Positions 43,301 through 52,677 of a stretch of 64,000 bases of DNA are shown in pieces. The number at the start of each line of letters is the position of its first letter. The first letter of the stretch is position 1. The notes under the pieces are model-generated. The model worked only from the letters and a program-made list of their open reading frames with translations, was not told where the DNA came from and ran no database searches. Source of the DNA: Methylobacterium sp. (lineage in GTDB: Bacteria > Pseudomonadota > Alphaproteobacteria > Rhizobiales > Beijerinckiaceae); the NCBI GenBank assembly GCA_020253445.1, contig JADCBP010000008.1, forward strand, positions 1 to 64,000. The letters run 5' to 3'. A program made the translations under genes and the position numbers.

Positions 43301-43466
43301 CTGGGGTCCGATGGCGTTTGCGATCATGGGCGGCCTGTTTGTCGGCACGCTGCTGACGCTGGTTTTTCTGCCAACGCTGTATGTCGCGATGTTCGGGAGG
43401 CGGGACGCGGCCCCGCCATCGCCGGATGGCACGACGATGAGTCAAGCCGGAGCGCTGAAGTCATGA
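40374..43466 (+). CDS. RND-type inner membrane efflux transporter
   Basis: 1030 residues, the normal length. It has a TM1 start (SDWALRHRSVVIYLMIVAMA), two large periplasmic loops, and a second half with LVLSIAPLGIIGVVAALLLS. The proton-relay aspartates are in ALALLVDDAMTT (TM4). Motif KNAVILIGQIE and FRPIMLTAVSTILGMIP match HAE-1 pumps. It would export hydrophobic or amphiphilic compounds using the proton gradient. The start overlaps the first adaptor by four bases and the end overlaps the second. Confidence 0.93.
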   Translation: MIPNLSDWALRHRSVVIYLMIVAMAAGLLSFYRLGRNEDPSFVIKTMVVVAAWPGATMADTLKQVTERIERQLEETPDLDFVRSTTIPGMTTIFVNLKSSVTGNQVPERWQKVRNLVGDMRHTLPAGVVGPFFNDRFGDTFGIIYGFTADGFSHRELRDYVTDVRSALLGVNDVTKIETIGEQDERIFVEFSLVELSNLGIDRAALIAAIQAQNAVRPSGNIETTAETITLRVSGAFESEADLREVNFAVGDRMIRLADIATVRRGFVDPPRPMFRVNGREAIGLGIAMRDGGDILALGKNIRAKMDELTTNLPVGIEARIVADQSVVVDEAVADFMSSLLQSIAIILVISFISLGVRPGLVIAMSIPLTLAVVFSIMDIMAIDMQRVSLGALIIALALLVDDAMTTTDAMISRLAAGEDKMTAGTYAFSRYGMAMMAGTLVTIAGFVPIGFAASSAGEYTFSLFAVVSISLIVSWFVAVVFSPVLGVALLRAPKASQAGSESTGGLLGAFRRILGIAVSGSWLTIGATVGAFVLSIMALPLIPKQFFPSSDRPELLVDLRLPLNSSIFASESAAKRLDALLKDDPDVERWSTYVGRGAIRFYLPLNAQLANDFFSQAVVVTKGLEARKRVADKLEIALARDFPNAITRISPLELGPPVGWPLQYRVSGPDLAEVRAIALKLAQVIAANPKAVQVNYDWIEPTRELRLTVDQDEARRLGLSSQALSSILSTAVSGMPVTQVRDDTYLVDVVLRARDEERVSLDTIRTMQIALPGGRSVPLSQFVSFSYEQGEPLVWRRSRVPTLTVQADLKPGILPETVVSELAPAIAKLTQELRPPYTIALGGTVEESARSQASVVAVVPVMILIMLTVLMFQLQGFARLVLVLSIAPLGIIGVVAALLLSGKPLGFVALLGILALLGIITKNAVILIGQIEAELAAGKTVRQASIDASVSRFRPIMLTAVSTILGMIPIAPTIFWGPMAFAIMGGLFVGTLLTLVFLPTLYVAMFGRRDAAPPSPDGTTMSQAGALKS

Positions 43467-44689
43467 GCGGCATCTCGTTCAACCGAATTCCAGGTCTGGT
43501 GCGGCCGATCACCGTGGCTCTCCTGGCTGGCCTGGCCGGCTGTGGCGAGGCTCCCCAGCAGCCGGCATCCGCCCCGAGGGAGGTTCAGGTCGCGCTCGCG
43601 GTGGCAACCAACACCACCAATATCGCGCGACTGACGGGTGATTTGCAGGCGGCCAACGAGGCTGAATTGGGGTTCAGAATCGGCGGCAAGGTGATTGAGC
43701 GTCTTGTTGATGTGGGCGACAATGTTGTTGCCGGACAGGTGCTGGCGAGGCTCGATTCCCAGAACGAGAACAACGCCCTGCAAGCCGCGAAGGCGATCAG
43801 GCTGGCGGCCCGGGGTGAAGTCGAGCAGATGCGTGAGACCTTCAACCGACAGAGCCGGCTGATGCAGCAGGGGTTCACCACGCGACGGCTTTACGAGCAG
43901 GCCGTGACCGGCATGGAGGTTGCCAAGGCCCGGCTTGAAGAAGCGGAGGCCCAGGTCTCGATCGCGATGGATCGGATTGGCTTCACGGAACTGCGTGCCG
44001 ATGCTGCGGGAATTGTCACGACGCGGGCGCTCGAAGCGGGCGAGGTCGTGCAGGCTGGCCAGGTCGTCATTCGGCTTGCGCGCGACGGCGGGCGCGATGC
44101 CGTCTTCAATGTGTCGCCGCGCTTTCTGGATCAGCAGCCGGCTGCCGGCCTGTTCCGCGTCTCGCTGGCCACCGATCCCCAGATATCCGTGATGGGCCGC
44201 ATCCGGGAGATTGCTCCGCAGGCTGATCCGGTGACCGGCACATTCCGCATCAGGGTCGGCCTCGACAAGCTGCCGGCAGGGATGCAGCTCGGTTCCACAA
44301 TTGTGGGCACTCTTGAAAAATCAACCGCACTTGTCGTTTCGATTCCCGCCAGCGCATTGATGGTCATGGGTGGAGAACCCGCGGTTTGGGTCGTGGATCC
44401 GGCGACGTCGCGTGTCGCGCTTCGCCGCATTGAAGTGATCCAGTTCGACTATTCGCGGGTGACAGTCGCGCAAGGTCTGGAGGCCGGCGAAATGGTCGTG
44501 AGCGGCGGTATTCAGGCGCTGCATCCTGGTCAGCACGTCAAGATCTTGCCGCCGGCATCAGGGGCGCGCAGCGCCTCGCTCTCCCGGAAAACAGCGGCCG
44601 CCAAGGCCTGCCTTGGCAACGCATGCGACATGCGCCGCCGCCTCACCGCGAACGGAATTTTCAACTCAGCAAGGGGGATTGACGGATGA
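43463..44689 (+). CDS. RND efflux periplasmic adaptor, second copy
   Basis: 408 residues, ATGA overlap at both ends. A lipobox LAGC gives Cys27. LGFRIGGKVIERLVDVGDNV and VLARLDSQNENNALQ mark the barrel-sandwich hybrid; a helical hairpin and the VTGTFRIRVGLDKL segment follow. The C-terminal tail past IQALHPGQHVKIL is about 50 residues longer than the first adaptor and basic, so it may read through former non-coding DNA. No outer-membrane TolC gene accompanies the pump. Confidence 0.88.
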   Translation: MSGISFNRIPGLVRPITVALLAGLAGCGEAPQQPASAPREVQVALAVATNTTNIARLTGDLQAANEAELGFRIGGKVIERLVDVGDNVVAGQVLARLDSQNENNALQAAKAIRLAARGEVEQMRETFNRQSRLMQQGFTTRRLYEQAVTGMEVAKARLEEAEAQVSIAMDRIGFTELRADAAGIVTTRALEAGEVVQAGQVVIRLARDGGRDAVFNVSPRFLDQQPAAGLFRVSLATDPQISVMGRIREIAPQADPVTGTFRIRVGLDKLPAGMQLGSTIVGTLEKSTALVVSIPASALMVMGGEPAVWVVDPATSRVALRRIEVIQFDYSRVTVAQGLEAGEMVVSGGIQALHPGQHVKILPPASGARSASLSRKTAAAKACLGNACDMRRRLTANGIFNSARGIDG

Positions 44690-46245
44690 GTGCTTCCACA
44701 CCGGGCGCGGCAGCGCCCAAAACGACGATGCAGCGCGTTCTCGACTGGGTCGAGAAGGTCGGCAATATGGTGCCACATCCGGTTGTGATCTTTCTCATCC
44801 TGATCGGGATCGTGATCGTGCTGTCGACCATCCTGAGCCTGTTCGGCACGCGCGTGACCTTCCAGCAGATCAACCCCGAGACCCACGAGCTCGAGACGGC
44901 ATCAACCGCAATCCGGGGCCTCCTCAATGTTGAGGGCATCCGGTTCATGTACACCTCGCTGATCCCGAACTTCATGAGCTTCACGGCCGTCGGCCTGATG
45001 ATCGTGGCCATGATCGGCGCAGGCGTCGCCGAGGAATCGGGCCTCGTCACCGCGCTGATCCGCAAGCTCGTGATCGTCTCGCCGGCATGGGCGTTGACCT
45101 ACATCCTCGCCTTCGTCGGCATTCTCGCCAGCATCGCGGCGGATGCGGGCTATCTGGTGCTCATCCCGCTGGCCGGCATTGCCTATCTCGCCGTCGGACG
45201 CAATCCCCTGGCAGGGCTTGCGCTCGGCTTCGCGGCGGTGGCCGGTGCCTTCACCGTCAACATGCTGATCAAGCCGCTGGATGCCGTGCTCGTCGAGTTC
45301 ACCAACGACGCTGCAAGCCTCGTGGATCCCACCCGGCAGATCGGCCTGGCTTCGAATATCTGGTTCTCGACCGCCTCGGTGATCCTGCTTACGGCCGTCA
45401 TCGCCTTCATTACCGATCGCGTCATTGGCCCAAGGCTCGGCAAGTATGATCCCGCCGCCGCTGCCGAAGGCACCACGACGGAACAGGGCGCCGTGCTCAG
45501 CGAGCAGGAATCGCGTGGGCTTCGCTTCGCCGGTTTCGGCCTTCTGGGGCTTATCGCGGTGTTTCTGCTGTTGACGTTGCCGACCGGCGCGCCTCTTCGC
45601 AACCCGACCACGGGCGAACTGATCGGCAACTCGCCCTTCATGAACGGGCTGATCGCGCTGATCATGCTGATGTTCCTCACCACTGGCTGGACCTATGGCA
45701 TCGGCGCGGGCACCCTGCGCACCCTGCCCGAGGTGATCGCCGCCATCGAAAAATCGATCAAGGGCCTCGGGGGCACGATTTTTCTGTTCTTCGTGCTCAG
45801 CCAGTTCGTTGCCTATTTCACCTATACGAACATGGGCACGGTGTTGGCGCTCAGCCTCTCGGGCGTGCTGCAAGCGGCCAATATCGGCGCATTGCCGCTG
45901 CTGCTGGGCTTCATTGTCGTCGTCGCCATCCTCGATCTGCTGCTCACGGGGGCCATCGCCAAATGGGCGATTTTCGCGCCGGTCTTCGTGCCGCTGCTGA
46001 TGAAGCTCGGCGTCGAACCCGAGGCGGTCCTGGCGGCCTACCGCATCGGCGATTCCCCGATGAACGCCATCACTCCGCTCAACGCCTATTTCGCGCTCGT
46101 CGTCGGCTTCATGCAAAGATACGACCGGAATGCCGGCGTCGGCACCGTGGTTGCGCTGATGCTTCCCTATGTCATCTGGATGTTCGTGGCGTGGACGACG
46201 CTGTTCGCGATCTGGAAGACGCTCGGCCTCCCCTGGGGGGTCTGA
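44686..46245 (+). CDS. AbgT-family transporter
   Basis: 519 residues, about ten membrane segments. The family landmarks are KVGNMVPHPVVIFLILIGIV near the start, FTAVGLMIVAMIGAGVAEES, IAADAGYLVLIPLAG, NMLIKPLDAVL and, near the end, YRIGDSPMNAITPLNAYFAL. AbgT members import p-aminobenzoyl-glutamate or export sulfonamides. It is the last gene of the coupled run that begins at 37452. In E. coli AbgT works with M20 hydrolases; an M20 peptidase lies 10 kb upstream here. Confidence 0.92.
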   Translation: MSASTPGAAAPKTTMQRVLDWVEKVGNMVPHPVVIFLILIGIVIVLSTILSLFGTRVTFQQINPETHELETASTAIRGLLNVEGIRFMYTSLIPNFMSFTAVGLMIVAMIGAGVAEESGLVTALIRKLVIVSPAWALTYILAFVGILASIAADAGYLVLIPLAGIAYLAVGRNPLAGLALGFAAVAGAFTVNMLIKPLDAVLVEFTNDAASLVDPTRQIGLASNIWFSTASVILLTAVIAFITDRVIGPRLGKYDPAAAAEGTTTEQGAVLSEQESRGLRFAGFGLLGLIAVFLLLTLPTGAPLRNPTTGELIGNSPFMNGLIALIMLMFLTTGWTYGIGAGTLRTLPEVIAAIEKSIKGLGGTIFLFFVLSQFVAYFTYTNMGTVLALSLSGVLQAANIGALPLLLGFIVVVAILDLLLTGAIAKWAIFAPVFVPLLMKLGVEPEAVLAAYRIGDSPMNAITPLNAYFALVVGFMQRYDRNAGVGTVVALMLPYVIWMFVAWTTLFAIWKTLGLPWGV

Positions 46246-47008
<763 letters not shown>

Positions 47009-47060
47009 AAACTGGCCTCAACGGGAAAGTTCCTTTTCCCTGTCATCTATGGAGTTGATG

Positions 47061-47570
47061 ATGAGCGATCTCGTATTCGTTGCCTTTCCGACCGAGCAGA
47101 AGGCTGAAGAAGTCAGAAAGCGCGTTCTTGAACTTCAGCGCGAATACCTGATCGAACTGGGTGATGCGGTCGTCGTCGTCAAGGACGAATCCGGCAACAT
47201 CAAGCTCAACCAGCTTCTCAATCTGACGGCGCTCAGCGCAGCCTCAGGCGCGATGTGGGGCACGCTGATCGGATTGATATTCCTCAATCCCCTGGTCGGC
47301 ACGGCGATCGGCGCTGCCTCTGGCGCTCTCAGTGGCAAGTTGACCGATATCGGCATCAACGACAAGTTCATGAAGGAAAGCGCGGAGGCGCTCACGCCCG
47401 GCACCGCTGGCCTTTTCCTGCTCATCCGCAAGGTTACGGCGGACAAGGTTCTTGCCGAATTGAAGGGGGTTGGCGGAACGGTCATGCACACGTCCTTTGA
47501 CGAGAACAAGGAAACGCTGCTGCGTGAGGCCTTGGCAGCGCAAACGGCGGAAAAGCCCGCTCTTTCCTGA
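47061..47570 (+). CDS. DUF1269 membrane protein
   Basis: 169 residues from ATG 47061 (GGAG six bases upstream; ATG 47058 also possible). An alpha/beta N-terminal half (SDLVFVAFPTEQKAEEVRKR), a Gly/Ala-rich membrane hairpin (SAASGAMWGTLIGLIFLNPL, then GAASGALSG) and a C-terminal domain ending in a KETLLREAL helix are as in DUF1269 proteins. The function is unknown; such proteins are membrane associated. Confidence 0.85.
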   Translation: MSDLVFVAFPTEQKAEEVRKRVLELQREYLIELGDAVVVVKDESGNIKLNQLLNLTALSAASGAMWGTLIGLIFLNPLVGTAIGAASGALSGKLTDIGINDKFMKESAEALTPGTAGLFLLIRKVTADKVLAELKGVGGTVMHTSFDENKETLLREALAAQTAEKPALS

Positions 47571-47633
47571 TTTCAGGATGTTCTTGACCGGGTGCCCCAG
47601 AGATTCAATCAGAATTCGCAGGGTGCAGGTTCA

Positions 47634-49331
47634 ATGAACTCCGTTTGTCTTGAAGACTTCCAGCCCCTGAATCCTGCCGAGGCCAGCATCATTGGTGGCC
47701 TCAGCAGTGGCGCCTTTGACCGCATCGGCGACGGGCGGCGGCCAAAACATCCCGAGCCGGATCGCATCGTCCGGGCTGACTTCCTGCGTTTCCTTCTGCT
47801 GGGCGGCGAAGAGGGGTATCGCCCCCACGAAAAGGGTGTCCAGATCTCGGGGGCCTGGATCATCGGGCCGCTGGACCTTGAAGGTTGCCGTATTCCGATG
47901 GTGCTTGCGCTCAGGCATTGCGTTCTGGCTGATACACCTGTTCTCAGCGCCGCCATTATCGACAGTGTCCAGTTCGACGGTTCCGCGCTGCCGGGCCTGC
48001 TTGCCGACGGGCTCGAGCTTCGAGGGGGCCTGTCTCTCATCGGCGCGCATGTCAACGGGGCTATCGTCATGCCCGGCTGCCGCTTCGGCGCGAGCCTGCG
48101 TTGCGACGGCGCCGATCTGATTTTCCCGGATGGAATCGTGATCGATGCCGATGCCCTCGTGGCGCGCAGCGTGTTGCTCCGGGGGGCAACCGTCGAAGGC
48201 GGCATTTCCCTCTTTGGTGCGCGCCTGAGTGCGGATTTCAATGCTTCGGCCAGCAAGATCACGCACAAAGAGGACATCGCGATCAATGCTGAAGGCATTG
48301 AGGTGCTCGGCAGTGTCCAGTTCCGCACATGCGACGTGCAGGGCGAAGTCCGAATGACCGGCGCGCATGTCGATGGCGATTTTGACCTGACCGGCGCAAA
48401 GCTTTTCAATCCTGGCCACGATGCGTTGCAGGTCAAGCGAGCCTTGATCGAAGGCGGTTTCTTCTTGCGTCAGGAGGCCGCCATTACCGGCACGGCCGAC
48501 CTGACTGGCGCAAAACTCGGCGCGTTCCATGATGAACTCGAATGCTGGCCCGGACCGGGCGACATCCTGCTTAACCGCTGCCTTTACAGTGCCTTCATTG
48601 GCGGCTCGGTCGATGCGCGCAGCCGGATCGAATGGCTCTCCCGGCAGAGCCCGGAGCGCTGGGGACAGGATTTCTGGCCCCAGCCCTATGAGCAACTGGC
48701 CAATGTCTTCCTCAATATGGGGCATGACGAGGATTCCCGCGCCGTTCTGATCGCCAAGGAACAACTTCAGCGGCGGGCGCGGCGGGACAGGGCGAAGAAC
48801 CCGGCCTTTCGCAGTATTCTGTGGCTCAAGGATGCGACGCTCGGCCTCACGGTGCGCTATGGCCGCCAACCGCTGCTTGCGCTGATCTGGCTGATGTTTT
48901 TTTGGGCTGTCGGCGTTGGCGTCTTTGGCTTTGCCGAGAGCAGGCATGCTTTCAAACCGGCAAGCCCCGTCGTTCTCCGGTCGCCGGAATGGACGATGTG
49001 CAGCATTGACACAACACAGGAACGGTTTCTGTCTGCCAGCCAGCAGCTGGTCCGCGGCCGCGCCGCGCCGGGACAATCCCAGCTCGAATGCTTCCGGGAG
49101 CAGCAAGAGGCGATCAGCTATCCCCGCTTCAACGTCTGGATGTATTCGCTCGACACGCTCTTCCAGGTCCTGGAACTTGACCAGAAATCGTTCTGGCGCC
49201 CCGACCAGAACAAGGAATGGGGCGGCTTGGCGATAGCCTACTTCTATTTTCAGACGATCGTTGGCTGGGTGCTTTCGCTTCTGGCGGTTGCAGGCTTTTC
49301 GGGGTTGGTGAAGTCACGCTCAAATTCCTGA
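47634..49331 (+). CDS. Large membrane protein with repeat-type N-terminal domain
   Basis: 565 residues. Residues about 60-330 form a beta-helix-like repeat: steps such as GLELRGGLSLIGAHVNGAIV and VEGGISLFGARLSADFNAS recur roughly every 20-25 residues, similar to right-handed pentapeptide-like helices. A charged linker (RARRDRAKNPAFR) leads to one membrane segment (LLALIWLMFFWAVGVGVFG) at about 430-450, a soluble loop and a final segment near WVLSLLAVAGFSGLV. I do not recognise a named family. ATG 47634 is preceded by GCAGGTTCA. It lies next to the patatin gene, with a 23-base gap. Confidence 0.65.
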   Translation: MNSVCLEDFQPLNPAEASIIGGLSSGAFDRIGDGRRPKHPEPDRIVRADFLRFLLLGGEEGYRPHEKGVQISGAWIIGPLDLEGCRIPMVLALRHCVLADTPVLSAAIIDSVQFDGSALPGLLADGLELRGGLSLIGAHVNGAIVMPGCRFGASLRCDGADLIFPDGIVIDADALVARSVLLRGATVEGGISLFGARLSADFNASASKITHKEDIAINAEGIEVLGSVQFRTCDVQGEVRMTGAHVDGDFDLTGAKLFNPGHDALQVKRALIEGGFFLRQEAAITGTADLTGAKLGAFHDELECWPGPGDILLNRCLYSAFIGGSVDARSRIEWLSRQSPERWGQDFWPQPYEQLANVFLNMGHDEDSRAVLIAKEQLQRRARRDRAKNPAFRSILWLKDATLGLTVRYGRQPLLALIWLMFFWAVGVGVFGFAESRHAFKPASPVVLRSPEWTMCSIDTTQERFLSASQQLVRGRAAPGQSQLECFREQQEAISYPRFNVWMYSLDTLFQVLELDQKSFWRPDQNKEWGGLAIAYFYFQTIVGWVLSLLAVAGFSGLVKSRSNS

Positions 49332-49354
49332 GTGTGCGAAACAGGAGAGGATCC

Positions 49355-50422
49355 GTGGTTCAGGCATCAACCGGCAGCAAGACGAAGGCAAAGACCTCGC
49401 GCTCCAGAGAACCGTTGCTGATCGATCTCGCGCTGCAAGGCGGTGGATCGCACGGGGCATTCAGCTGGGGCGTGCTCGACCGGCTGATGGAAGAGGACTG
49501 GCTGATCATTGAGGGCATATCGGGCACCTCTGCCGGTGCCATGAATGCGGCGGTTCTCGCTTCCGGTTTCGCGAAGGGCGGTGCCGAAGGAGCGCGGCTG
49601 TCGCTTGAAGCGTTCTGGCGCAAGGTGTCTGAAGGAGCCCGCTTCAGCCCGTTCCAGCGCAGCCCGCTGGATGTCCTGATGGGCCGCTGGTCGTTGGATC
49701 GTTCGCCGATGTTTCTGGCGACGGATATGATGTCAAGGGTGTTTTCACCCTATGATCTCAATCCGATGGGCACCAATCCTTTGGCCGGGATCCTGTCCGC
49801 GATCATTGATTTCGAAGCCCTTTCGAAGGGGCCGATCAAGCTCTTCGTCACCGCCACCAATGTCCATACCGGGCGCGGGCGTGTGTTTCGCAACCCGGAA
49901 TTGACCGTGGATGTTTTGCTGGCATCGGCCTGCTTGCCCTCCATGTTCCAGGCTGTCGAGATCGACGGCGAAAAATACTGGGATGGCGGTTATTCCGGCA
50001 ATCCGACCATGGCGCCCCTGATCCGCGAATGCGCATCACAGGATACGCTTCTTGTTCAAATCAACCCCATCAGCCGTGACGAGACTCCCCGTTCCGCCAG
50101 TGACATCATCAGCCGGCTCAATGAGATTTCCTTCAATGCGGTGCTGATCAAGGAATTGCGCGCCATGGCCCTGCTGCGCAAGCTGGACTACGTGGAGGAT
50201 AGTGAAGGCGCGCGCATGGCGGCGATGCGCGTGCATCGTATTGCAAGCCCCGTCATGAATGACCTGGGCTATTCTTCCAAGCTCAATGCGGAATGGGCTT
50301 TCCTGACCATGTTGCGTGATGAAGGAAGGCGCACAGCTGATCTCTTCCTTCAGCAGCATGGCGACGACCTCGGTCACCGCGAAACGACCATTGACTTCGA
50401 AGAATTGCTCACGGGCATTTGA
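49355..50422 (+). CDS. Patatin-like phospholipase
   Basis: 355 residues from GTG 49355, after GGAGAGG. The catalytic dyad is visible: the oxyanion glycine loop GGGSHGAFSWG, the serine in GISGTSAGAMN, and the aspartate in DGGYSGNP. The Lys/Arg-rich N-terminus before residue 30 lacks a signal peptide, so the enzyme is probably cytoplasmic or secreted by another route. It hydrolyses acyl chains from lipids. It is adjacent to a membrane protein on the same strand. Confidence 0.88.
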   Translation: MVQASTGSKTKAKTSRSREPLLIDLALQGGGSHGAFSWGVLDRLMEEDWLIIEGISGTSAGAMNAAVLASGFAKGGAEGARLSLEAFWRKVSEGARFSPFQRSPLDVLMGRWSLDRSPMFLATDMMSRVFSPYDLNPMGTNPLAGILSAIIDFEALSKGPIKLFVTATNVHTGRGRVFRNPELTVDVLLASACLPSMFQAVEIDGEKYWDGGYSGNPTMAPLIRECASQDTLLVQINPISRDETPRSASDIISRLNEISFNAVLIKELRAMALLRKLDYVEDSEGARMAAMRVHRIASPVMNDLGYSSKLNAEWAFLTMLRDEGRRTADLFLQQHGDDLGHRETTIDFEELLTGI

Positions 50423-50443
50423 CAGCCGCCGCTGTTCTTCGGC

Positions 50444-50550
50444 CTTGGAGCATTTTCCGATCCATTGGATGCCGGTTTGTCGAAGAAAATGCGTGAAATA
50501 ACAAGTAATTGGAGCGGGCGGTCTGATTCAATCAGATCGGAGTCCGCTCC
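50444..50550. repeat. Interspersed repeat, copy 1
   Basis: This is a 107-base element from CTTGGAGCATTTTCCGATCC to GATCGGAGTCCGCTCC, with an internal inverted match TCTGATT/AATCAGA. It fits the GAGCATTTTCC type of alphaproteobacterial palindromic repeats. It is related to the copy at 51635-51742, which lies on the other side of the AI-2E gene. Confidence 0.5.
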
Positions 50551-50574
50551 AGCAATGGAAGCAGGAGTTTTTTT

Positions 50575-51615
50575 ATGAGCGTTGATCGCTTCAATGTGCC
50601 CGCGATCCTGATCGCGGTTGTTGTGATCTGCGCGGCACTGAATGTCGCCAGCGGTGTGTTTGCGCCCCTCGCACTGGCGCTTCTGATCATTGCCCTGCTT
50701 TGGCCAGTGCAGCACACGCTCCAGGCATTCATGCCAAGATCTCTGGCGTTGTTGTTTTCACTGGTGTCCCTGATCATTGTATTTGCGCTGTTCAGTTATA
50801 TGACCTTGTGGGCCTTCGGCCGTACTGCGCGCTGGATCATCAACGATGTCTCTCGATTTCAGTCGGTTTATGACCAATTGACTGTCCGGCTCGAAGGTCA
50901 TGGGATCGCGGTTGCTGCGATATGGACCGAGCATTTCAATACCAGCTCCGCCATCAGTCTCATCCAGACCATCAGCGGGCGCCTGAACACAACGATGAGC
51001 TTCTGGTTTGTGGTGCTCGTCTATGTTTTTCTGGGTTTGCCGGAAGTGGGAAACTTCGCTCGGAAGATGCGCTCGATGGACAATCCCGAACTGGGCCGCG
51101 TGCTGCTTCAGGGGAGTATGGTGACGGGGGCCAAGATCCGCCGATACATGCTGGTCCGCACTTTCATGAGCGCGGTCACCGGGCTGCTTTTCTTCACGAT
51201 GGCCTCTGCCGTTGGTCTGCCCCTTTCCAAGGAATGGGGTGTTCTTGCTTTTGTCTTGAACTACATTCCTTTCCTTGGGCCGTTGATTGCAACCCTGCTT
51301 CCGACACTCATCGCGATTGTGGAGTTCCAGTATTGGCAGTCGGCTGCCTTGTTCTTCGTCGCGCTGAATTTAATCCAGTTTGCAGTCGGGAGCTATATCG
51401 AGCCGCGTGTTTCGGGCAACGCTTTGTCGATCTCACCGTTCGTGGTCTTGTTTGCCATTTTCTTCTGGGCCTATCTGTGGGGGATATTCGGTGCCTTTAT
51501 CGGTGTCCCGATCACCATCGCGGTGCTGACATTCTGCGATCAGCATGACCGGACGCGCTGGCTGGCCTGTCTGCTGGGAGGGGCGGACCAGAAGCCCGAG
51601 AAGAGAGGGGAATGA
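50575..51615 (+). CDS. AI-2E family transporter
   Basis: 346 residues with about eight membrane helices. It has two N-terminal helices (FNVPAILIAVVVICAALNVA, then LALALLIIALLWPVQ), a long amphipathic middle, and the family signature near the end (WGVLAFVLNYIPFLGPLIAT ... GSYIEPRVSGNALSISP ... GIFGAFIGVPIT). The family exports a range of small compounds including the signal AI-2. ATG 50575 follows GCAGGAG. Interspersed repeats lie on both sides. Confidence 0.9.
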   Translation: MSVDRFNVPAILIAVVVICAALNVASGVFAPLALALLIIALLWPVQHTLQAFMPRSLALLFSLVSLIIVFALFSYMTLWAFGRTARWIINDVSRFQSVYDQLTVRLEGHGIAVAAIWTEHFNTSSAISLIQTISGRLNTTMSFWFVVLVYVFLGLPEVGNFARKMRSMDNPELGRVLLQGSMVTGAKIRRYMLVRTFMSAVTGLLFFTMASAVGLPLSKEWGVLAFVLNYIPFLGPLIATLLPTLIAIVEFQYWQSAALFFVALNLIQFAVGSYIEPRVSGNALSISPFVVLFAIFFWAYLWGIFGAFIGVPITIAVLTFCDQHDRTRWLACLLGGADQKPEKRGE

Positions 51616-51634
51616 TAAATCCTCTTCATTCTCG

Positions 51635-51742
51635 CCTTGGAGCATCCGCCCGCCAAGTGAATAAAGGTTGGCGGAAAAAGCGGATACGAAAACAAGAAGA
51701 GTGAGCGCAAGATCTCTTTCAATCAGATCGGAATCCGCTCTC
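51635..51742. repeat. Interspersed repeat, copy 2
   Basis: CTTGGAGCATCCGCC starts the element; AATCAGATCGGAATCCGCTC ends it. Start and end match copy 1 at 50444-50550 in the same direction while the middle differs. The element is possibly transcribed as a 3' tail of the AI-2E gene. Confidence 0.5.
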
Positions 51743-51862
51743 GGGAATCCGCCGAACTGTTCCGCGCCGAAAGACCGCTTATGGCGCGGTTTTCCGTCCG
51801 GATTTTCTCGCCTCGGAACGCGCCGGGTTGAAGTTCTTTCGCCTGAGGGCGGATTGACCGCC

Positions 51863-52621
51863 TCATTCGGCCAGGATGGTCTGCCCGCTATTGGTGTGCA
51901 GGACAAGCCGGCCCTCCGGGGTGAACGAGAACCGCGAAACGCGCTCAAGCAGATCAAGAAACAACCGCTCCTGGTCCATGAGAGGGGGCTCGCACGCCAT
52001 CATGGTGGACAGGCCCTTGCTGATGGTCATTCCTTCCCCGGTCAGTTGATACCCTGCATTGAAACGATTGCAGGATCCAAGCCCGCTGACGGTGCCGTCC
52101 TTGGCGAAGGTCATGGTGATCTTTGGCGTTGGCAGGACAGGCCGGTCTGCGAGACGCGTGACGATCCAATCGCGACCCTGCAACAGGCTTGCCGGCTCTC
52201 CGCCACAGCCAGTCAGACGCTGGCCATCCAGAAGGATGGTGACCTGCTGCGGGCGGGGCATGCCACTCATCGAGTCCACGCAGATCTCCGTCTTCACGGT
52301 CCAGACCAGGGATTTGCCATTGGCCGTGGTGGCATATCGCACCGTACTGGAATCGATGCTCACCGCCTCGGGCATTGCAAATCTCAGCCGGTCCGCGCCG
52401 AAATTGGTTTCCAGCAGCATCGCATCGCCGTTGCGCGAGAGCACCCAGGACGGTTCGTGCCCCAGGGCGCGCCACGCTTCGGGCAAAGTCCCCTGTGGCT
52501 GAGCCTGAACGGGGGCATTCGCCAGAGCAAGCCCCCACCCCGCGACAATGGCGGCCCAAAAAACTGCCCGTTTTTGCACAAAGCCCGCCAGAGCGGCGCG
52601 CGAAGGAAAAGGATTGGTCAC
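51863..52621 (-). CDS. Secreted META/HslJ-domain protein
   Basis: 252 residues from GTG 52621; a longer open frame exists but begins in low-quality sequence. The N-terminus is a signal peptide with hydrophobic core AVFWAAIVAGWGLALANA and cleavage near APVQAQ. The C-terminal META/HslJ domain shows ITMTFAKDGTVSGLGSCNRF, GYQLTGEGM and TMMACEPPLMDQE. The middle contains a second domain with two Cys (TGCGGEP). META proteins sit in the envelope; the role is undefined. Confidence 0.8.
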   Translation of the reverse strand: MTNPFPSRAALAGFVQKRAVFWAAIVAGWGLALANAPVQAQPQGTLPEAWRALGHEPSWVLSRNGDAMLLETNFGADRLRFAMPEAVSIDSSTVRYATTANGKSLVWTVKTEICVDSMSGMPRPQQVTILLDGQRLTGCGGEPASLLQGRDWIVTRLADRPVLPTPKITMTFAKDGTVSGLGSCNRFNAGYQLTGEGMTISKGLSTMMACEPPLMDQERLFLDLLERVSRFSFTPEGRLVLHTNSGQTILAE

Positions 52622-52677
52622 GGTGTTCTCCAGCAAACATGGGCGAGGGATAGGTCTGGCGCGAAAGCATCCTTGTC

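Noticed and set aside
47631-49106. 491-residue minus-strand frame
   Set aside because: Shadow of the beta-helix-like membrane protein; no protein-like motif.
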